A DNA stretch of 64,000 nucleotides, from the NCBI GenBank assembly GCA_029255685.2, contig CM055313.2, forward strand, positions 45,216,079-45,280,078, written 5' to 3'. Positions 8,719 through 17,390 of this stretch are shown one piece after another. Origin of the DNA: Silene conica (taxonomy: Eukaryota; Streptophyta; Magnoliopsida; Caryophyllales; Caryophyllaceae). Position 1 is the stretch's first letter; each line of letters opens with the position of its first letter. The translations under genes were made by a program, and so were the position numbers. Below the pieces are notes generated by a model, which saw nothing but the letters and a program-made list of their open reading frames with translations, did not search any database and had not been told where the DNA came from.

Positions 8719-10071
8719 TCATCCGCGAAGGATTTGGCGTTTCCTTGACCAAGGGCTCTGACTACAGGCTACTCCTTCAGCCATGGTGATTTGGGTAGAT
8801 GAGTTTCTCTCCACCATGTAGATGGGTGGGTCATCATCCATAGCTCTAGCCATCCATCTCCCAGGGTTGTCGACTCCCAAGTCGTGGGTCGACACCTTCC
8901 TCGGCTTCTTCTTCTTAGGGCTCTTTTCTTCAGCCAAATGATCACTTGTTTGAGTGATCTCGTTCTCTACATCATTTGATCGAGTAAGTGGTACTACTCG
9001 ATCGAGAACATCTCTCTTCCTACTGCTTATAGACTCTGTCACTAGTGTTGCAATTTCTGGAGCATCCAAATCAGCCTCTCGAACGAGAGTTTCACCTGCA
9101 CAGGCCTCAAAACACATTAAAGCCTCCGAAGGATCCTTTGTGAAGGATCCTTGTACATAACATTCACTAATATTATTAAAAACATCAGAAATGTCAATAG
9201 AAGAATCCTGCAAAAAACAAGGTTCATCAACTGAGGGTTCGAACGTGTTAGGAACATGTTCATTACTAACACCTACAAAAATAGGTTGGTCAGTCAAGGG
9301 GTGAAGGTCTAACTCATTGGCTGTATCTAGATCCAAGTCAGTATCATCAACTGGGAGGGAGAGGGAATCAAGTAACCTATCATCCTCATCCTTAAGAATG
9401 AGTGACTCTTCAGGAATGGGTGTGATAGGATCACACTCGACATAAATATCCGGGTTACTAATATCAACGCCCTCATACCTCTCCAAGATTTTTTCGAACT
9501 GATGCTCCAACATTAATTTCTCCAAATGATACGGAAACGGGACCACAATGATTGTCGCGGAATCGGCAAGCCTTGGCTCTTTTAACTTCAGAATCTCCGT
9601 TGAGTCATTGACGAGAGGAGAGTCAGGTAGCTCAAGAGGCGAATCCACAATCTGCTCAGGAATCCTGGTCGGTCGACCTAGTATAGCGGTCGGTCGACCA
9701 GACGCTGTATTATCGGAATTTTTCTGTTCTGTAGAAACTGATCTCACGTCAGGCGTCGAGGTCGGTCGACCTGATGTTGTGGTCGGTCGACCTCCTGACC
9801 TGTGCACGGGATCGATTTCTTCGTCCTGAACTTCGGCAGAATCACCCTTTGGGGTTGGTCCCCCATAAGCACGACCACTCCTGAGCTTTATAGCATTTAA
9901 TGTCTCTATGGAACTCTCACAACCAACTGGAGAGCTAGCAATCCGATTAGCAGCTAAGATTGCTAATTGCCTTTCAACCCTCTTCACAACTGCATCTCGT
10001 TCTTTTTTTATTTCCGACATTTGAGTCATGAAGCTTTGAAAAGTCGTTTCTAATTTAGCCATAGTAGTCAT
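8719..10071 (-). CDS. Athila-like gag C-terminal-type ORF, 450 residues
   Basis: The frame is open 27 bp further upstream, but the first ATG gives MTTMAKLETTFQSFMTQM. Residues 5-45 look like the short coiled-coil region near the end of Athila-type gag, and LNAIKLRSGRAYGG near residue 65 matches the family's conserved A-I-x-L-R-S-G motif. The main gag domain normally found before this is missing and no zinc knuckle is visible. Next come four GRPT repeats arranged as two pairs, then a long acidic, low-complexity segment. YHLEKLMLEHQFEKILERYEG lies in the middle, and a basic patch (SPKKKKPRK) near the end. There is no protease motif. It starts about 160 bp after the primer-binding site, so it could be the sole product of a non-autonomous element, or simply a deletion remnant. 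No stop interrupts it. Confidence 0.65.
   Translation of the reverse strand: MTTMAKLETTFQSFMTQMSEIKKERDAVVKRVERQLAILAANRIASSPVGCESSIETLNAIKLRSGRAYGGPTPKGDSAEVQDEEIDPVHRSGGRPTTTSGRPTSTPDVRSVSTEQKNSDNTASGRPTAILGRPTRIPEQIVDSPLELPDSPLVNDSTEILKLKEPRLADSATIIVVPFPYHLEKLMLEHQFEKILERYEGVDISNPDIYVECDPITPIPEESLILKDEDDRLLDSLSLPVDDTDLDLDTANELDLHPLTDQPIFVGVSNEHVPNTFEPSVDEPCFLQDSSIDISDVFNNISECYVQGSFTKDPSEALMCFEACAGETLVREADLDAPEIATLVTESISSRKRDVLDRVVPLTRSNDVENEITQTSDHLAEEKSPKKKKPRKVSTHDLGVDNPGRWMARAMDDDPPIYMVERNSSTQITMAEGVACSQSPWSRKRQILRG
9667..9792. repeat. Two 21-bp-spaced pairs of GGTCGGTCGACC inside the ORF
   Basis: Exact 12-bp motifs begin at 9667, 9688, 9760 and 9781, so both pairs are spaced 21 bp. 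On the coding strand they encode the G-R-P-T repeats; 21 bp is seven codons, so frame is kept. Confidence 0.9.
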
Positions 10072-10230
10072 GATCGCAATAGCACTGAGAGTACTCAAGT
10101 CTTCCTCTCAAAAACCTGTCTTCTAAAACAAAACTAGAAGAGAAGGTAAGTAACGGTCTTAAGGAACCTAAGTTCCTTAAGACATGAAAAATAAATTAAA
10201 AATCTACAAACAAAATTATACCGTCTCCCC
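10072..10230 (-). other. Leader between primer-binding site and ORF
   Basis: About 160 bp of AT-rich sequence with a short inverted repeat (CTTAAGGAAC / GTTCCTTAAG) that could form a hairpin. No coding signal. Confidence 0.45.
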
Positions 10231-10248
10231 GGCAACAGCGCCAAAATT
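10231..10248 (-). other. Primer-binding site of the Athila-like element
   Basis: On the minus strand it reads AATTTTGGCGCTGTTGCC and continues GGGGAGACGG. This is one substitution from the GGCGCCGTTGCCGGGGA site typical of Athila-related elements, usually assigned to tRNA-Asp. It follows the LTR end TGTCA directly. Confidence 0.75.
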
Positions 10249-11692
10249 TGACACCCGTCGTTGAGGGGTGCCAAAGATAAGATTTATAAAACCTCAGCTT
10301 AAACTAGATAGGATAAGTCAAGGGTCGAACCACAAGGAGACAAGGTTAATTATGTTTGCGAATTTAAAGTCTATTGCAAGTAACCAAAAAGGGGGGCGTT
10401 GATTTATAATTTGGGACTAACAACTAAGAGATCAAAATAAACAAGAGAATTAAAATAAAGTAAAAAGGAGATTAGGAACTTTGGTTCCCCATGGTTAAAA
10501 CAAGTCAATGAAAGGTAAAATAACCAAATAACACAATCCGAAGGAACAAAGAATAAACCTTTAGGTCAATATTCTACCCAATCCTTACGGTCTTAGGGTT
10601 CCTAGAAAAGCACTAAACTTTCGTTCAAGGGCAATCCCAAAGTTGTTGTTAAACTAATCCTAATAATCTTTCAATCCTAAGGATTAGTTCACCAACAACA
10701 ATGGGGGATTGGTAATTCAATCATTAAAATTATCAAAATCAAGTCTTTACCATGGTTCCCCTAATTTCTAATCACAAGAATTAGCTATGCATACTTTTAA
10801 TTATGAAACTAACAATAACTAAGAACATCAAAGGAATTAACATAATTAAAGATGACAATAAAAGGGAAAACATGAATTAAGAAACAACAATAAGATGAAC
10901 AACAATATTAAATTAAAAGGGAAAGATTAATTGTAGCAAACTTACAACTTAATTTGGAATTAAGAACAAAAGATGAAAACTTGAATAAAATCTCTTTCTA
11001 ACTATGGAGTTTTCTCTAATTGGGGCTGCTTGACCTAATTTTCGTGTTTAGCTCCCCTTAAATAAGTTCTAATTACAAGATTAGGAGCAAAGCCCGTAAT
11101 AAAAATCGCGGAAACACAGTGGGTCGGTCGGTCGACCTACTTTTTGGGTCGGTCAACCTCCCAATGACCTAATAACTTGATTGGGCTTTTGCGGAAACTT
11201 CTAGGGCTGTGCTGAGGTCGGTCGACCTACTTTGTGGGTCGGTCGACCTGATTGTCGGGACTGCAGCGCGCGTCGATCGTAAAACAGCTGCCATTTCTTT
11301 GTTACTTATCTTAATCAAGCGATTCTTGCGGCGTTGGAAAGCTAAGAGAATAAGCTTTCACCTCCAACTAGAATCACTCCATTATCAGCTCTAGAACTCG
11401 AGATATAGCCATTTGAAACAGGCTGCAACATCGTGGATCGATTCTTCGCTTGTTAAAGCTATCTACAGGCCTTGAAATATGCTCTAGGCTTCGTTCCTTA
11501 TTGTCCTTTGTCATGAAAGATCCCGAGGGCATAAATTTGGTATAAAATCGTCCCTTTTCCGCATAAATCTGCAAAATAGCAAAAAAATACGAAAGTAGAC
11601 AATTGTTGGGAAATAAATGCTAAAACATAGTAAATGAGCGACAAAATGCGTGTGAAAATAGATGTAAAACATCATAAAATAGGCACGCATCA
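10249..11692 (-). repeat. LTR of the Athila-like element
   Basis: A 1444-bp repeat on the minus strand from TGATGCGTGCC to GGGTGTCA, bounded by the TRIM sequence on one side and the primer-binding site on the other. It holds two pairs of the GGTCGGTCGACC-type motif (11126/11147 and 11216/11237). No second copy is present, so the boundaries rest on motifs and neighbours. Confidence 0.7.
11126..11248. repeat. Two 21-bp-spaced pairs of the same motif inside the LTR
   Basis: Motifs begin at 11126, 11147 (GGTCGGTCAACC, one change), 11216 and 11237. The pair spacing is again 21 bp, here in non-coding LTR sequence. Confidence 0.9.
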
Positions 11693-11884
11693 AAGAGTAT
11701 GAGAGGAATGTTATCCCACATCGGTAGAATGTGAGGCTTGTGATATGTTTATAATAACTTCCACCCACCACTTAGTAACAAGGCCTTGTGCTTTTGGGCT
11801 TAAGTGAAGACAATAATGGGCCCAAAGGCATGCCTCCCATCTTATTGGGGGTGTGTTACGACAGTGGCGGGTCGGGTTGTTACA
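11693..11884 (+). repeat. TRIM left LTR (5' end missing)
   Basis: Begins AAGAGTATGAG where the full LTR has TGTAACACCCC before it. Ends GGGTTGTTACA, like the right LTR. Confidence 0.85.
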
Positions 11885-11886
11885 AA

Positions 11887-11898
11887 TGGTATCAGAGC
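11887..11898 (+). other. TRIM primer-binding site (TGGTATCAGAGC)
   Basis: A perfect complement to the 3' end of plant initiator tRNA-Met as used by many LTR elements, two bases after the left LTR. Confidence 0.85.
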
Positions 11899-12017
11899 GA
11901 CCCTGCGACCGTGTGGTGAGCCTGTGGTCGGGAGTACCCGGGTCACACACCTAGCAGGGGAGGATTCTGGCCCTGGTTGTGGTCAAGTTTGAGGCACAAC
12001 GAGGACGTTGTGTTCTT

Positions 12018-12031
12018 TAAGTAGGGGAGTT
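12018..12031 (+). other. TRIM polypurine tract
   Basis: TAAGTAGGGGAGTT immediately precedes the TGTAACACCCC start of the right LTR. Confidence 0.6.
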
Positions 12032-12234
12032 TGTAACACCCCAAGAGTATGAGAGGAATGTTGTCCCACAACGATAGAATGTGAGGCTTGTGATATGTTT
12101 ATAATAACTTCGACCCACCACTTAGTAACAAGGCCTTGTGCTTTTGGGCTTAAGTGAGTACAATAATGGGCCCAAAGGCATGCCTCCCATCTTATTGGGG
12201 GTGTGTTACGACAGTGGCGGGTCGGGTTGTTACA
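12032..12234 (+). repeat. TRIM right LTR, complete
   Basis: 203 bp with TGTAACA...TTGTTACA ends. It contains GTCCCACA and a TTTATAATAAC segment. No 5S-like sequence was seen in it, so it is not a Cassandra-type TRIM. Confidence 0.85.
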
Positions 12235-12349
12235 TGCGATCAACTAGCACTAATGCACGGGATCCCATCAGGACTCCGCAGTGATGCGTGCTCGGGCGAG
12301 AGTAGTACTAGGATGGGTGACCTCCTGGGAAGGCCTCGTGTAGCACCCC
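12235..12349 (+). rRNA. 5S rRNA gene copy 13 (5'-truncated, class S-like)
   Basis: Nucleotides 4-118. The first GGG is replaced by the TRIM end (ACA), removing the helix I tip. CACGGGATCCC and GTGCTCGGGC are private changes. It has no native upstream promoter region. Confidence 0.85.
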
Positions 12350-12604
12350 TTTTTTTTTCTAAATTTCGTATTTCCATTGGTTTTTTTCATATTTTCGTGT
12401 TATTAACGAATAAAATGCGTATATCACGTCGAAATAATAGATTTGAAAAAAAGCAATCGCCCCAATCAGACACTCCGGGAGTAAGTTACGGCCTATCGAA
12501 GACATGGAGGCTTGACAGGATAATGAGAGGACTACCGGAACTCAGTTTATGTTGAACAGAGCCGAAAATGGGGTAATATAAGCAAATTTGTGATGAAAGT
12601 GTAT

Positions 12605-12722
12605 GGGTGCGATCAACTAGCACTAGTGCACCGGATCCCATCAGGACTCCGCAATGATGCGTGCTTGGGCGAGAGTAGTACTAGAATGGGTGACCTCCTG
12701 GGAAGGCCTCGTGTTGCACCCC
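12605..12722 (+). rRNA. 5S rRNA gene copy 14 (class S-like)
   Basis: 118 nt. CACTAGTGCACC, CCGCAATGATGC and TAGAATGGG are private. The 3' end is GTTGCACCCC, so helix I keeps its G-U pair here. Confidence 0.88.
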
Positions 12723-12911
12723 TTTTTTTTCTAAATTTCGTTTTTCCTTTGGTTTTTTATTCTTATTTTCGTGTTATTAACGAATAAAATGCGTATATCA
12801 CGTCGAAATAATAGATTTGAAAAAACCAATCGCTCTAATCGGACACTCCGGGTGCAAGTTACGGCCTGTCAAAGACACGAAGGCGTGACGGGATAATGAG
12901 AGGACTACCCA

Positions 12912-14177
12912 GTTCCAGAAATTTTGTGTAAACTTGAGATGATATTTCCGCCTTCTTTTTTCAATTCGATGGAGCATCTACCCATTCATTTGCCATATGA
13001 AGCTAAAGTTGGTGGACCCGTTCAGTATAGGTGGATGTATCCTTTCGAAAGGTTTCTTAATCATGTGAAAAAGAAAATTGGTAATCAAGCTCGTGTGGAA
13101 GGTTCTATTTGCAATGCATATCTAACGGAAGAAATTGCCAATTTTTGCTCTTTTTACTTTGAAAATCATATTGACACCAAAGCAAAAGACTTGAACATTG
13201 AAGAAGCGGATGAGTTAGATACAAGTATACCCAAGTGTTTTCATGTGCAAGATGATGAAGGGTGTTCTTCTGCTGGGGGAACAAGATTTCTGGATGACAA
13301 GGAGTATAATCGTGCTCACCTTTATGTCCTATATAATTGTGAGGTTTTGGAGCCATATGAAGCAAAATTTGTGACAGATTTCATGACTGATCACCCTAAT
13401 GTTAAAAGAGAGGATGTTTGGAGTAAACACGAGGATCAGTTTCCAGGTTGGTTTCGAAAGCATGTAGTTAAGCTAAATATCCAAGATGATGTGGTTAGAT
13501 GCTTGGCTTTGGGTCCTTCTCGAAAGGTTGTCACGTGGAAGCATTATTTAGTTAATGGGTTTAAGTTTCACACATTCGACTACGGGAAAAGTAAGGCTAA
13601 ATGCAACTATGGCGTTACTATTTCTTCTCTTGATGGCAACGACTATTATGGGATATTAGAGGATATCTTTGAGTTGTGCTATAATGGGCGTGAACGGGGT
13701 TACAAAGCTGTATTATTCAAGATTCAATGGAGAGATAATTCTGTAGCTGGAACGAGAGTCCATGATCGCTACAAGCTTGTAGAAGTGAATCACACTCGAA
13801 CCTATTCTAAATATGATCCATTTATACTTGCACAACAAGCTCAGCAAATTTATTATGCATCGTCACCCAGCACAAGTAAAGATAGACAACAAAAGAATTG
13901 GTGTGCGGTAATTAAAACAAAGGCGCGATCAGAAGTCGACACATCCTTTTTCCAAGAAGAAGTTGTATCAGAGTCCATTCTGTCCCCAATAGATCAAGAA
14001 GTCATTTATGGAAATGAGATAGAATCGGGAGAGGAGCTAGAAGATGATGAAATGGAGGGGCAAGATCAGTTACAAGATAATAATGATGAAGAGTTAGAAG
14101 AGGAGGAAGAGGATGATGACGAGGAGGAGGAGGTAGAAGAAGAAGAGGATGACGATGATGATGATGATGATGAGTAA
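12912..14177 (+). CDS. TNP2-like CACTA transposase, C-terminal part
   Basis: The frame is open from the junction and reads VPEILCKLEMIFPPSFFNSM, then YEAKVGGPVQYRWMYPFERF and EGSICNAYLTEEIANFCSFY, which match DUF4218-type sequence of plant En/Spm transposases. From about residue 230 (YGVTISSLDGNDYYGILEDI to VIKTKAR) it matches DUF4216-type sequence. The last 60 or so residues are almost all Asp and Glu. The N-terminal catalytic (transposase family tnp2) domain is missing because the element is truncated, so there is no native start codon; translation from the internal ATG at 12939 is possible but unsupported. The stop is TAA. The next gene follows about 110 bp later. Confidence 0.88.
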   Translation, partial: VPEILCKLEMIFPPSFFNSMEHLPIHLPYEAKVGGPVQYRWMYPFERFLNHVKKKIGNQARVEGSICNAYLTEEIANFCSFYFENHIDTKAKDLNIEEADELDTSIPKCFHVQDDEGCSSAGGTRFLDDKEYNRAHLYVLYNCEVLEPYEAKFVTDFMTDHPNVKREDVWSKHEDQFPGWFRKHVVKLNIQDDVVRCLALGPSRKVVTWKHYLVNGFKFHTFDYGKSKAKCNYGVTISSLDGNDYYGILEDIFELCYNGRERGYKAVLFKIQWRDNSVAGTRVHDRYKLVEVNHTRTYSKYDPFILAQQAQQIYYASSPSTSKDRQQKNWCAVIKTKARSEVDTSFFQEEVVSESILSPIDQEVIYGNEIESGEELEDDEMEGQDQLQDNNDEELEEEEEDDDEEEEVEEEEDDDDDDDDE

Positions 14178-14290
14178 AAGTAGTATGAGGTTTTCATCCT
14201 ATGTATTTATTTAGGTCCTGTTTTTTACCAACATTATTTATTATGTTATATATATGTATGTTAACATTTTTCCTGCAATTATAGGTTCAC

Positions 14291-15791
14291 ATGGCTCGTG
14301 GAGGAGGCAGGCAACGGGGCGGTTTTAGTGGTAGTGGCGGGGACAGTAGCTCGGCCCAATCACAGGGGGAGGAGGAGGTCCGTGTGTCGACTGACAGTGA
14401 GGAGGAGGAGGAGGTCCGTGTACCCCGCCATACTGACGGCAGGATCATCCTTAATCCGACGGGTCTTTGGTAATTTTTTATTCACTAGTTGTTTATTTAT
14501 TTATTAATTTTATTCAAACTAGTCTTATTAATTAACATTCATGTTTGGTTTCAGGTTTAAACATCAAACAACGGTTCGTGGCGTCACCAATAGCATTCAA
14601 GAGAACATGGTTCACGGCGTCACTTGTTGGACGAACGCTAGTGACGAGGACAAGGAGATGTGGAACAACGCCTTTCGGGTACGTATATAAGTCTTTACTT
14701 TAATTATTTATTTTTTATAAATTCATGGTTGATTTGTTTCTCTAATAACCCTTGTTTTTTTGGTAGCGTGTCTTCTATTGGCCAAGTGCGCTTGATCGAC
14801 TGGCTTGGGATCGATTCAATGATGTTGGTCAAAGGAGGCTAAAGGACATTATGTATAAGGTGTCGAAGAGAAAGACTCCGCCAACGTTCATGAAAGGTAT
14901 TAATTTATTAATAATCGTATTAAAATAAAAAGTTTTAACATTTTTTTAATTTATAGTAATCGTTTCTATTTTATTGGATTGTAGGTCAGTCATATGAAGA
15001 ATTCACTAAGTACAGAGAAAGTCCTGAGTTCAAGCAAAAGTCGGCGCGGAACAAGGCGAACAAGAGGGGTGGAGATGATCCCGAAGCGGAGGTGTCGACC
15101 CACGATAACTGTAAGTATTTACTCTTGTGATTTAATTTATCACTTTTATCTTGAAGTATATATATTTAGCTTTAAATTTTAATTAATTGACTAACACTTC
15201 ATGAATTTATTATTTTTTTTATAGGCAAGGAAAAATAAGGGCCAGCTACAATCGGTTGTAGATCTCTTCCTTGAGACACATGCGAAAAAGGGAAAGAAAG
15301 GGTTCGTCTTCATAAATGCAAGAGATCGCGAATTATATGTAAGTGCTATTGTATAAAGTATTTAAAAAATGATTTATAATCAATGATTTATTTATATGTA
15401 AGTGTTATTGTATATATTACTAATAATGTTTTATTTTTTGTAGGAAACATTTCTTGCACGAAAGAAGGCGAACCCTGACATCTCCGACAATCAGCTATGG
15501 TATGAATTGGTAGACGGTTTTCATAAAGGAGGAGTCTATGGGGCCGGTTCAGCTAAAGAGCTCTTTTATGAACCGCCGGCAAGAAGAGGGTCCTCGTCCT
15601 AACATCAACCCTATGTTCCTGGTTTGGTCAGTCACCTTCAGATGCAACTAGCTGAGAAGGATAGAAGGGACGCCGAACGAGATGAAGAGCTGAGGAGAAT
15701 GAAAGAAGAGATGGAAAGGATGTCTTCCTACTTTGCTAATTGTAACAGCGGTTGGCGTCCACAGGATCGGGATCCAAGAGATCCCGATTAA
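14291..15791 (+). pseudogene. Second CACTA gene (TnpA/plant transposase PF03004-like), decayed
   Basis: Predicted exons, from GT-AG sites and protein similarity: 14291-14469, 14555-14678, 14767-14896, 14985-15110, 15225-15338 and 15444 onward. Exon 1 is Gly/Ser/Glu-rich (MARGGGRQRGG). Exons 2-4 give WTNASDEDKEMWNNAFR, RLAWDRFNDVGQRRLKDIM and YEEFTKYRESPEFKQKS, the pattern of the En/Spm second protein; the last exon ends in a coiled coil (AEKDRRDAERDEELRRMKEE). Two lesions: the canonical splice at 15110/15225 shifts exon 5 out of frame, and an in-frame TAA at 15600 interrupts the C-terminal part. These proteins are thought to bind subterminal repeats. The family assignment is inferred. Confidence 0.7.
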
Positions 15792-16059
15792 AGAGGTGGC
15801 AGTGGGGCAGGAGCATCTTTTCTAGTGTCGTAGCTAGTTGCTCCTGTTTTTTTAGTGACTCTTGTTTAGTGTTGGATACTTGTTACTTTAGTACCCGAAT
15901 TTCGTACTTTGTAATCCAGATGACTTTTTTTTATTTATGCAATCAGATGTTTCGCATCAATTGGGTTGTGCGCTGGTGATTCTTGGTTTTGCTTGCAGGT
16001 TTACAGTAGTAGCTACGGATTTGGCTAGGACAAAACCGAATTTTATGGGCAAATACATG
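15792..16059 (+). other. CACTA 3' untranslated stretch
   Basis: T-rich sequence following the second gene. I see no coding signal. Confidence 0.5.
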
Positions 16060-16477
16060 TAGAATTAGCGACCGAACATGTAAAATTAGCGACCACTGTC
16101 GGTCGCTAACCCCCTGTAACTTTGTTTTCATTGGCGACCACTTAGCGACCGATTTCAGTCGCTAATTTGGCGACCGATGTCAGTAGCTAAATTAGCGACT
16201 GAAATCGGTCGCTAATTTAGCTACTGAAGTCGGTCCCCAAATTAGCGACTGAAATCGGTCGCTAATTGAGCTACCACAGTCGGTCGCTAAATTAGCGACC
16301 ACTAGCGGTCGCCCGCCTTTTTTTCTTCGGTCGCTAAAATTGGCGACCAATATCGGTCGATAAAAGCGACTACAGCCTGCGAAAAAGGGCGTGCGACTGA
16401 AATTGGTCGCTAAAATTAGAAGGGCGACCGCTTGTGGTCGCTAATTTCAGTCGCAATCTGACGTATCTGTTGTAGTG
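16060..16477. repeat. CACTA subterminal repeats and 3' TIR
   Basis: Dense direct and inverted copies of TTAGCGACC / GGTCGCTAA and close variants, many facing each other as hairpin arms. The element ends GTTGTAGTG. Subterminal repeats of this kind are binding sites for the element's TnpA-like protein in En/Spm (known for the family). Confidence 0.88.
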
Positions 16478-16536
16478 TTTATGTTGAACAGAACCGAAAA
16501 TGGGGTAATATAAGCAAATTTCTGATGAAAGTGTAT

Positions 16537-16655
16537 GGGTGCGATCATATCAACATTAATGCACAGGATCCCATCAGAACTCCGCAGTCATCCGTTCTTG
16601 GGCAAGAGTAGTACTAGGATGGGTGACCTCCTGGGAAGGACTCATGTTGCACCCC
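16537..16655 (+). rRNA. 5S rRNA gene copy 15 (class A-like)
   Basis: 119 nt. ATCATATCAACATTAATGC and GTCATCCGTTC (box A strongly altered), GGGCAAGAG, AAGGACTCATGTTGCACCCC. Confidence 0.85.
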
Positions 16656-16898
16656 TTTTTTTTCTAAATTTCGTTTTTCCTTTGGTTTTTTTTCTTATTT
16701 TCGTGTTATTAACGCGTATATCACGTCAAAATAATAAATTTGAAAAAAAAATCGTCCAAATCGGACACTTCGAGAGCAAGTTACGACCTGTCGAAGACAC
16801 ATAGGCGTGACGAGATAATGGGAGGACTACCGGAACTCAGTTTATGATGAACAGAGCCGAAAATGGGTAGTATAAGCAAATTTGTGATGAAAGTGTAT

Positions 16899-17017
16899 GG
16901 GTGCGATCATACCAGCACTAATGCACCGGATCCCATCAGAACTCCGCAGTTATGCGTGCTTGGACGAGAGTAGTACTAGGATGGGTGACCTCCTGGGAAG
17001 GCCTCGTGTAGCACCCC
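16899..17017 (+). rRNA. 5S rRNA gene copy 16 (closest to plant consensus)
   Basis: 119 nt and the most canonical copy here. It keeps ATCATACCAGCACTAATGC, CACCGGATCCC, CATCAGAACTCCGCAG and GGATGGGTGACCTCCTGGG. Against the plant consensus I see about four changes: GTTATGC for GTTAAGC, TTGGACG for TTGGGCG, AAGGCC for AAGTCC and GTAGC for GTTGC. Confidence 0.92.
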
Positions 17018-17272
17018 TTTTTTTTTCTAAATTTCGTTTTTCCATTGGTTTTTTTCATATTTTCGTGTTATTAACAAATAAAATGCGTATATCACGTCGA
17101 AATAATAGATTTGAAAAAAACCAATCGCCCCAATCGGACACTCCGGGAGTAAGTTACGGCCTATCAAAGACACGAAGGCTTGACGGGATAATGAGAGGAC
17201 TACCGGAACTCAGTTTATCTTGAAAAGAGCCGAAAATGGGGTAATATAAGCAAATTTGTGATGAAAGTGTAT

Positions 17273-17390
17273 GGGTGCGATCAACTAGCACTAATGCACC
17301 GGATCCCATCAGGACTCCGCAGTGATGCGGGCTTGGGCGAGAGTAGTACTAGGATGGGTGACCTCCTGGGAAGGCCTTGTGATGCACCCC
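17273..17390 (+). rRNA. 5S rRNA gene copy 17 (class S-like)
   Basis: 118 nt. ATCAACTAGC deletion, GTGATGCGGGC, 3' end TTGTGATGCACCCC. Confidence 0.88.

Larger units (their letters stand above)
7847..11692 (-). mobile_element. Athila-like Ty3/gypsy element, internally deleted, truncated at 3'
   Basis: Read on the minus strand: an LTR (TGATGCGTGCC ... GGGTGTCA), a primer-binding site of the TGGCGCCGTTGCCGGGG type common in Athila-related elements, a short leader, one 450-codon ORF, then about 870 bp of non-coding sequence with ATGGGGACATTGCG and TTTGGGGAGG motifs. Such motifs are familiar from the region after pol in Athila elements. No protease, reverse transcriptase, RNase H or integrase is present, and there is no second LTR. 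It is inserted in the left LTR of the TRIM (next base run AAGAG). Its distal end meets the GGGGTGTCACA fragment, so flanking sequence was lost. Confidence 0.7.
11693..12234 (+). mobile_element. TRIM (miniature LTR retrotransposon)
   Basis: Two direct repeats of about 200 bp flank a 147-bp core. The core starts with a tRNA-Met-type primer site and ends with a purine tract before the right LTR. No coding capacity. The right LTR runs TGTAACACCCC to GTTGTTACA. The left LTR lacks its first 11 bases because the Athila-like element sits there. The two LTRs differ at about six positions over 192 bp by my reading. The right end adjoins nucleotide 4 of a 5S gene. Confidence 0.85.
12910..16477 (+). mobile_element. 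CACTA (En/Spm-type) transposon, 5'-truncated
   Basis: It begins abruptly inside a TNP2-type transposase reading frame and ends with subterminal repeats and a terminal CACTACAACAGATACGTCAG read on the minus strand, the hallmark CACTA end. The 5' TIR and the catalytic half of the transposase are absent. The left junction is in 5S spacer after GAGGACTACC and the right junction resumes at TTTATGTTGAAC, so about 9 bp of spacer (GGAACTCAG) are missing between the flanks. It cannot be autonomous. Confidence 0.88.

Noticed and set aside
9548..9829. Plus-strand open frame with VGRP repeats
   Set aside because: It is the antisense shadow of the minus-strand gag-like ORF; the repeats arise because the motif is nearly palindromic.
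11693..12234. Cassandra-type TRIM carrying 5S sequence in its LTRs
   Set aside because: The LTRs contain no box A, box C or other 5S-like stretch; the 5S sequence begins only after the LTR end.
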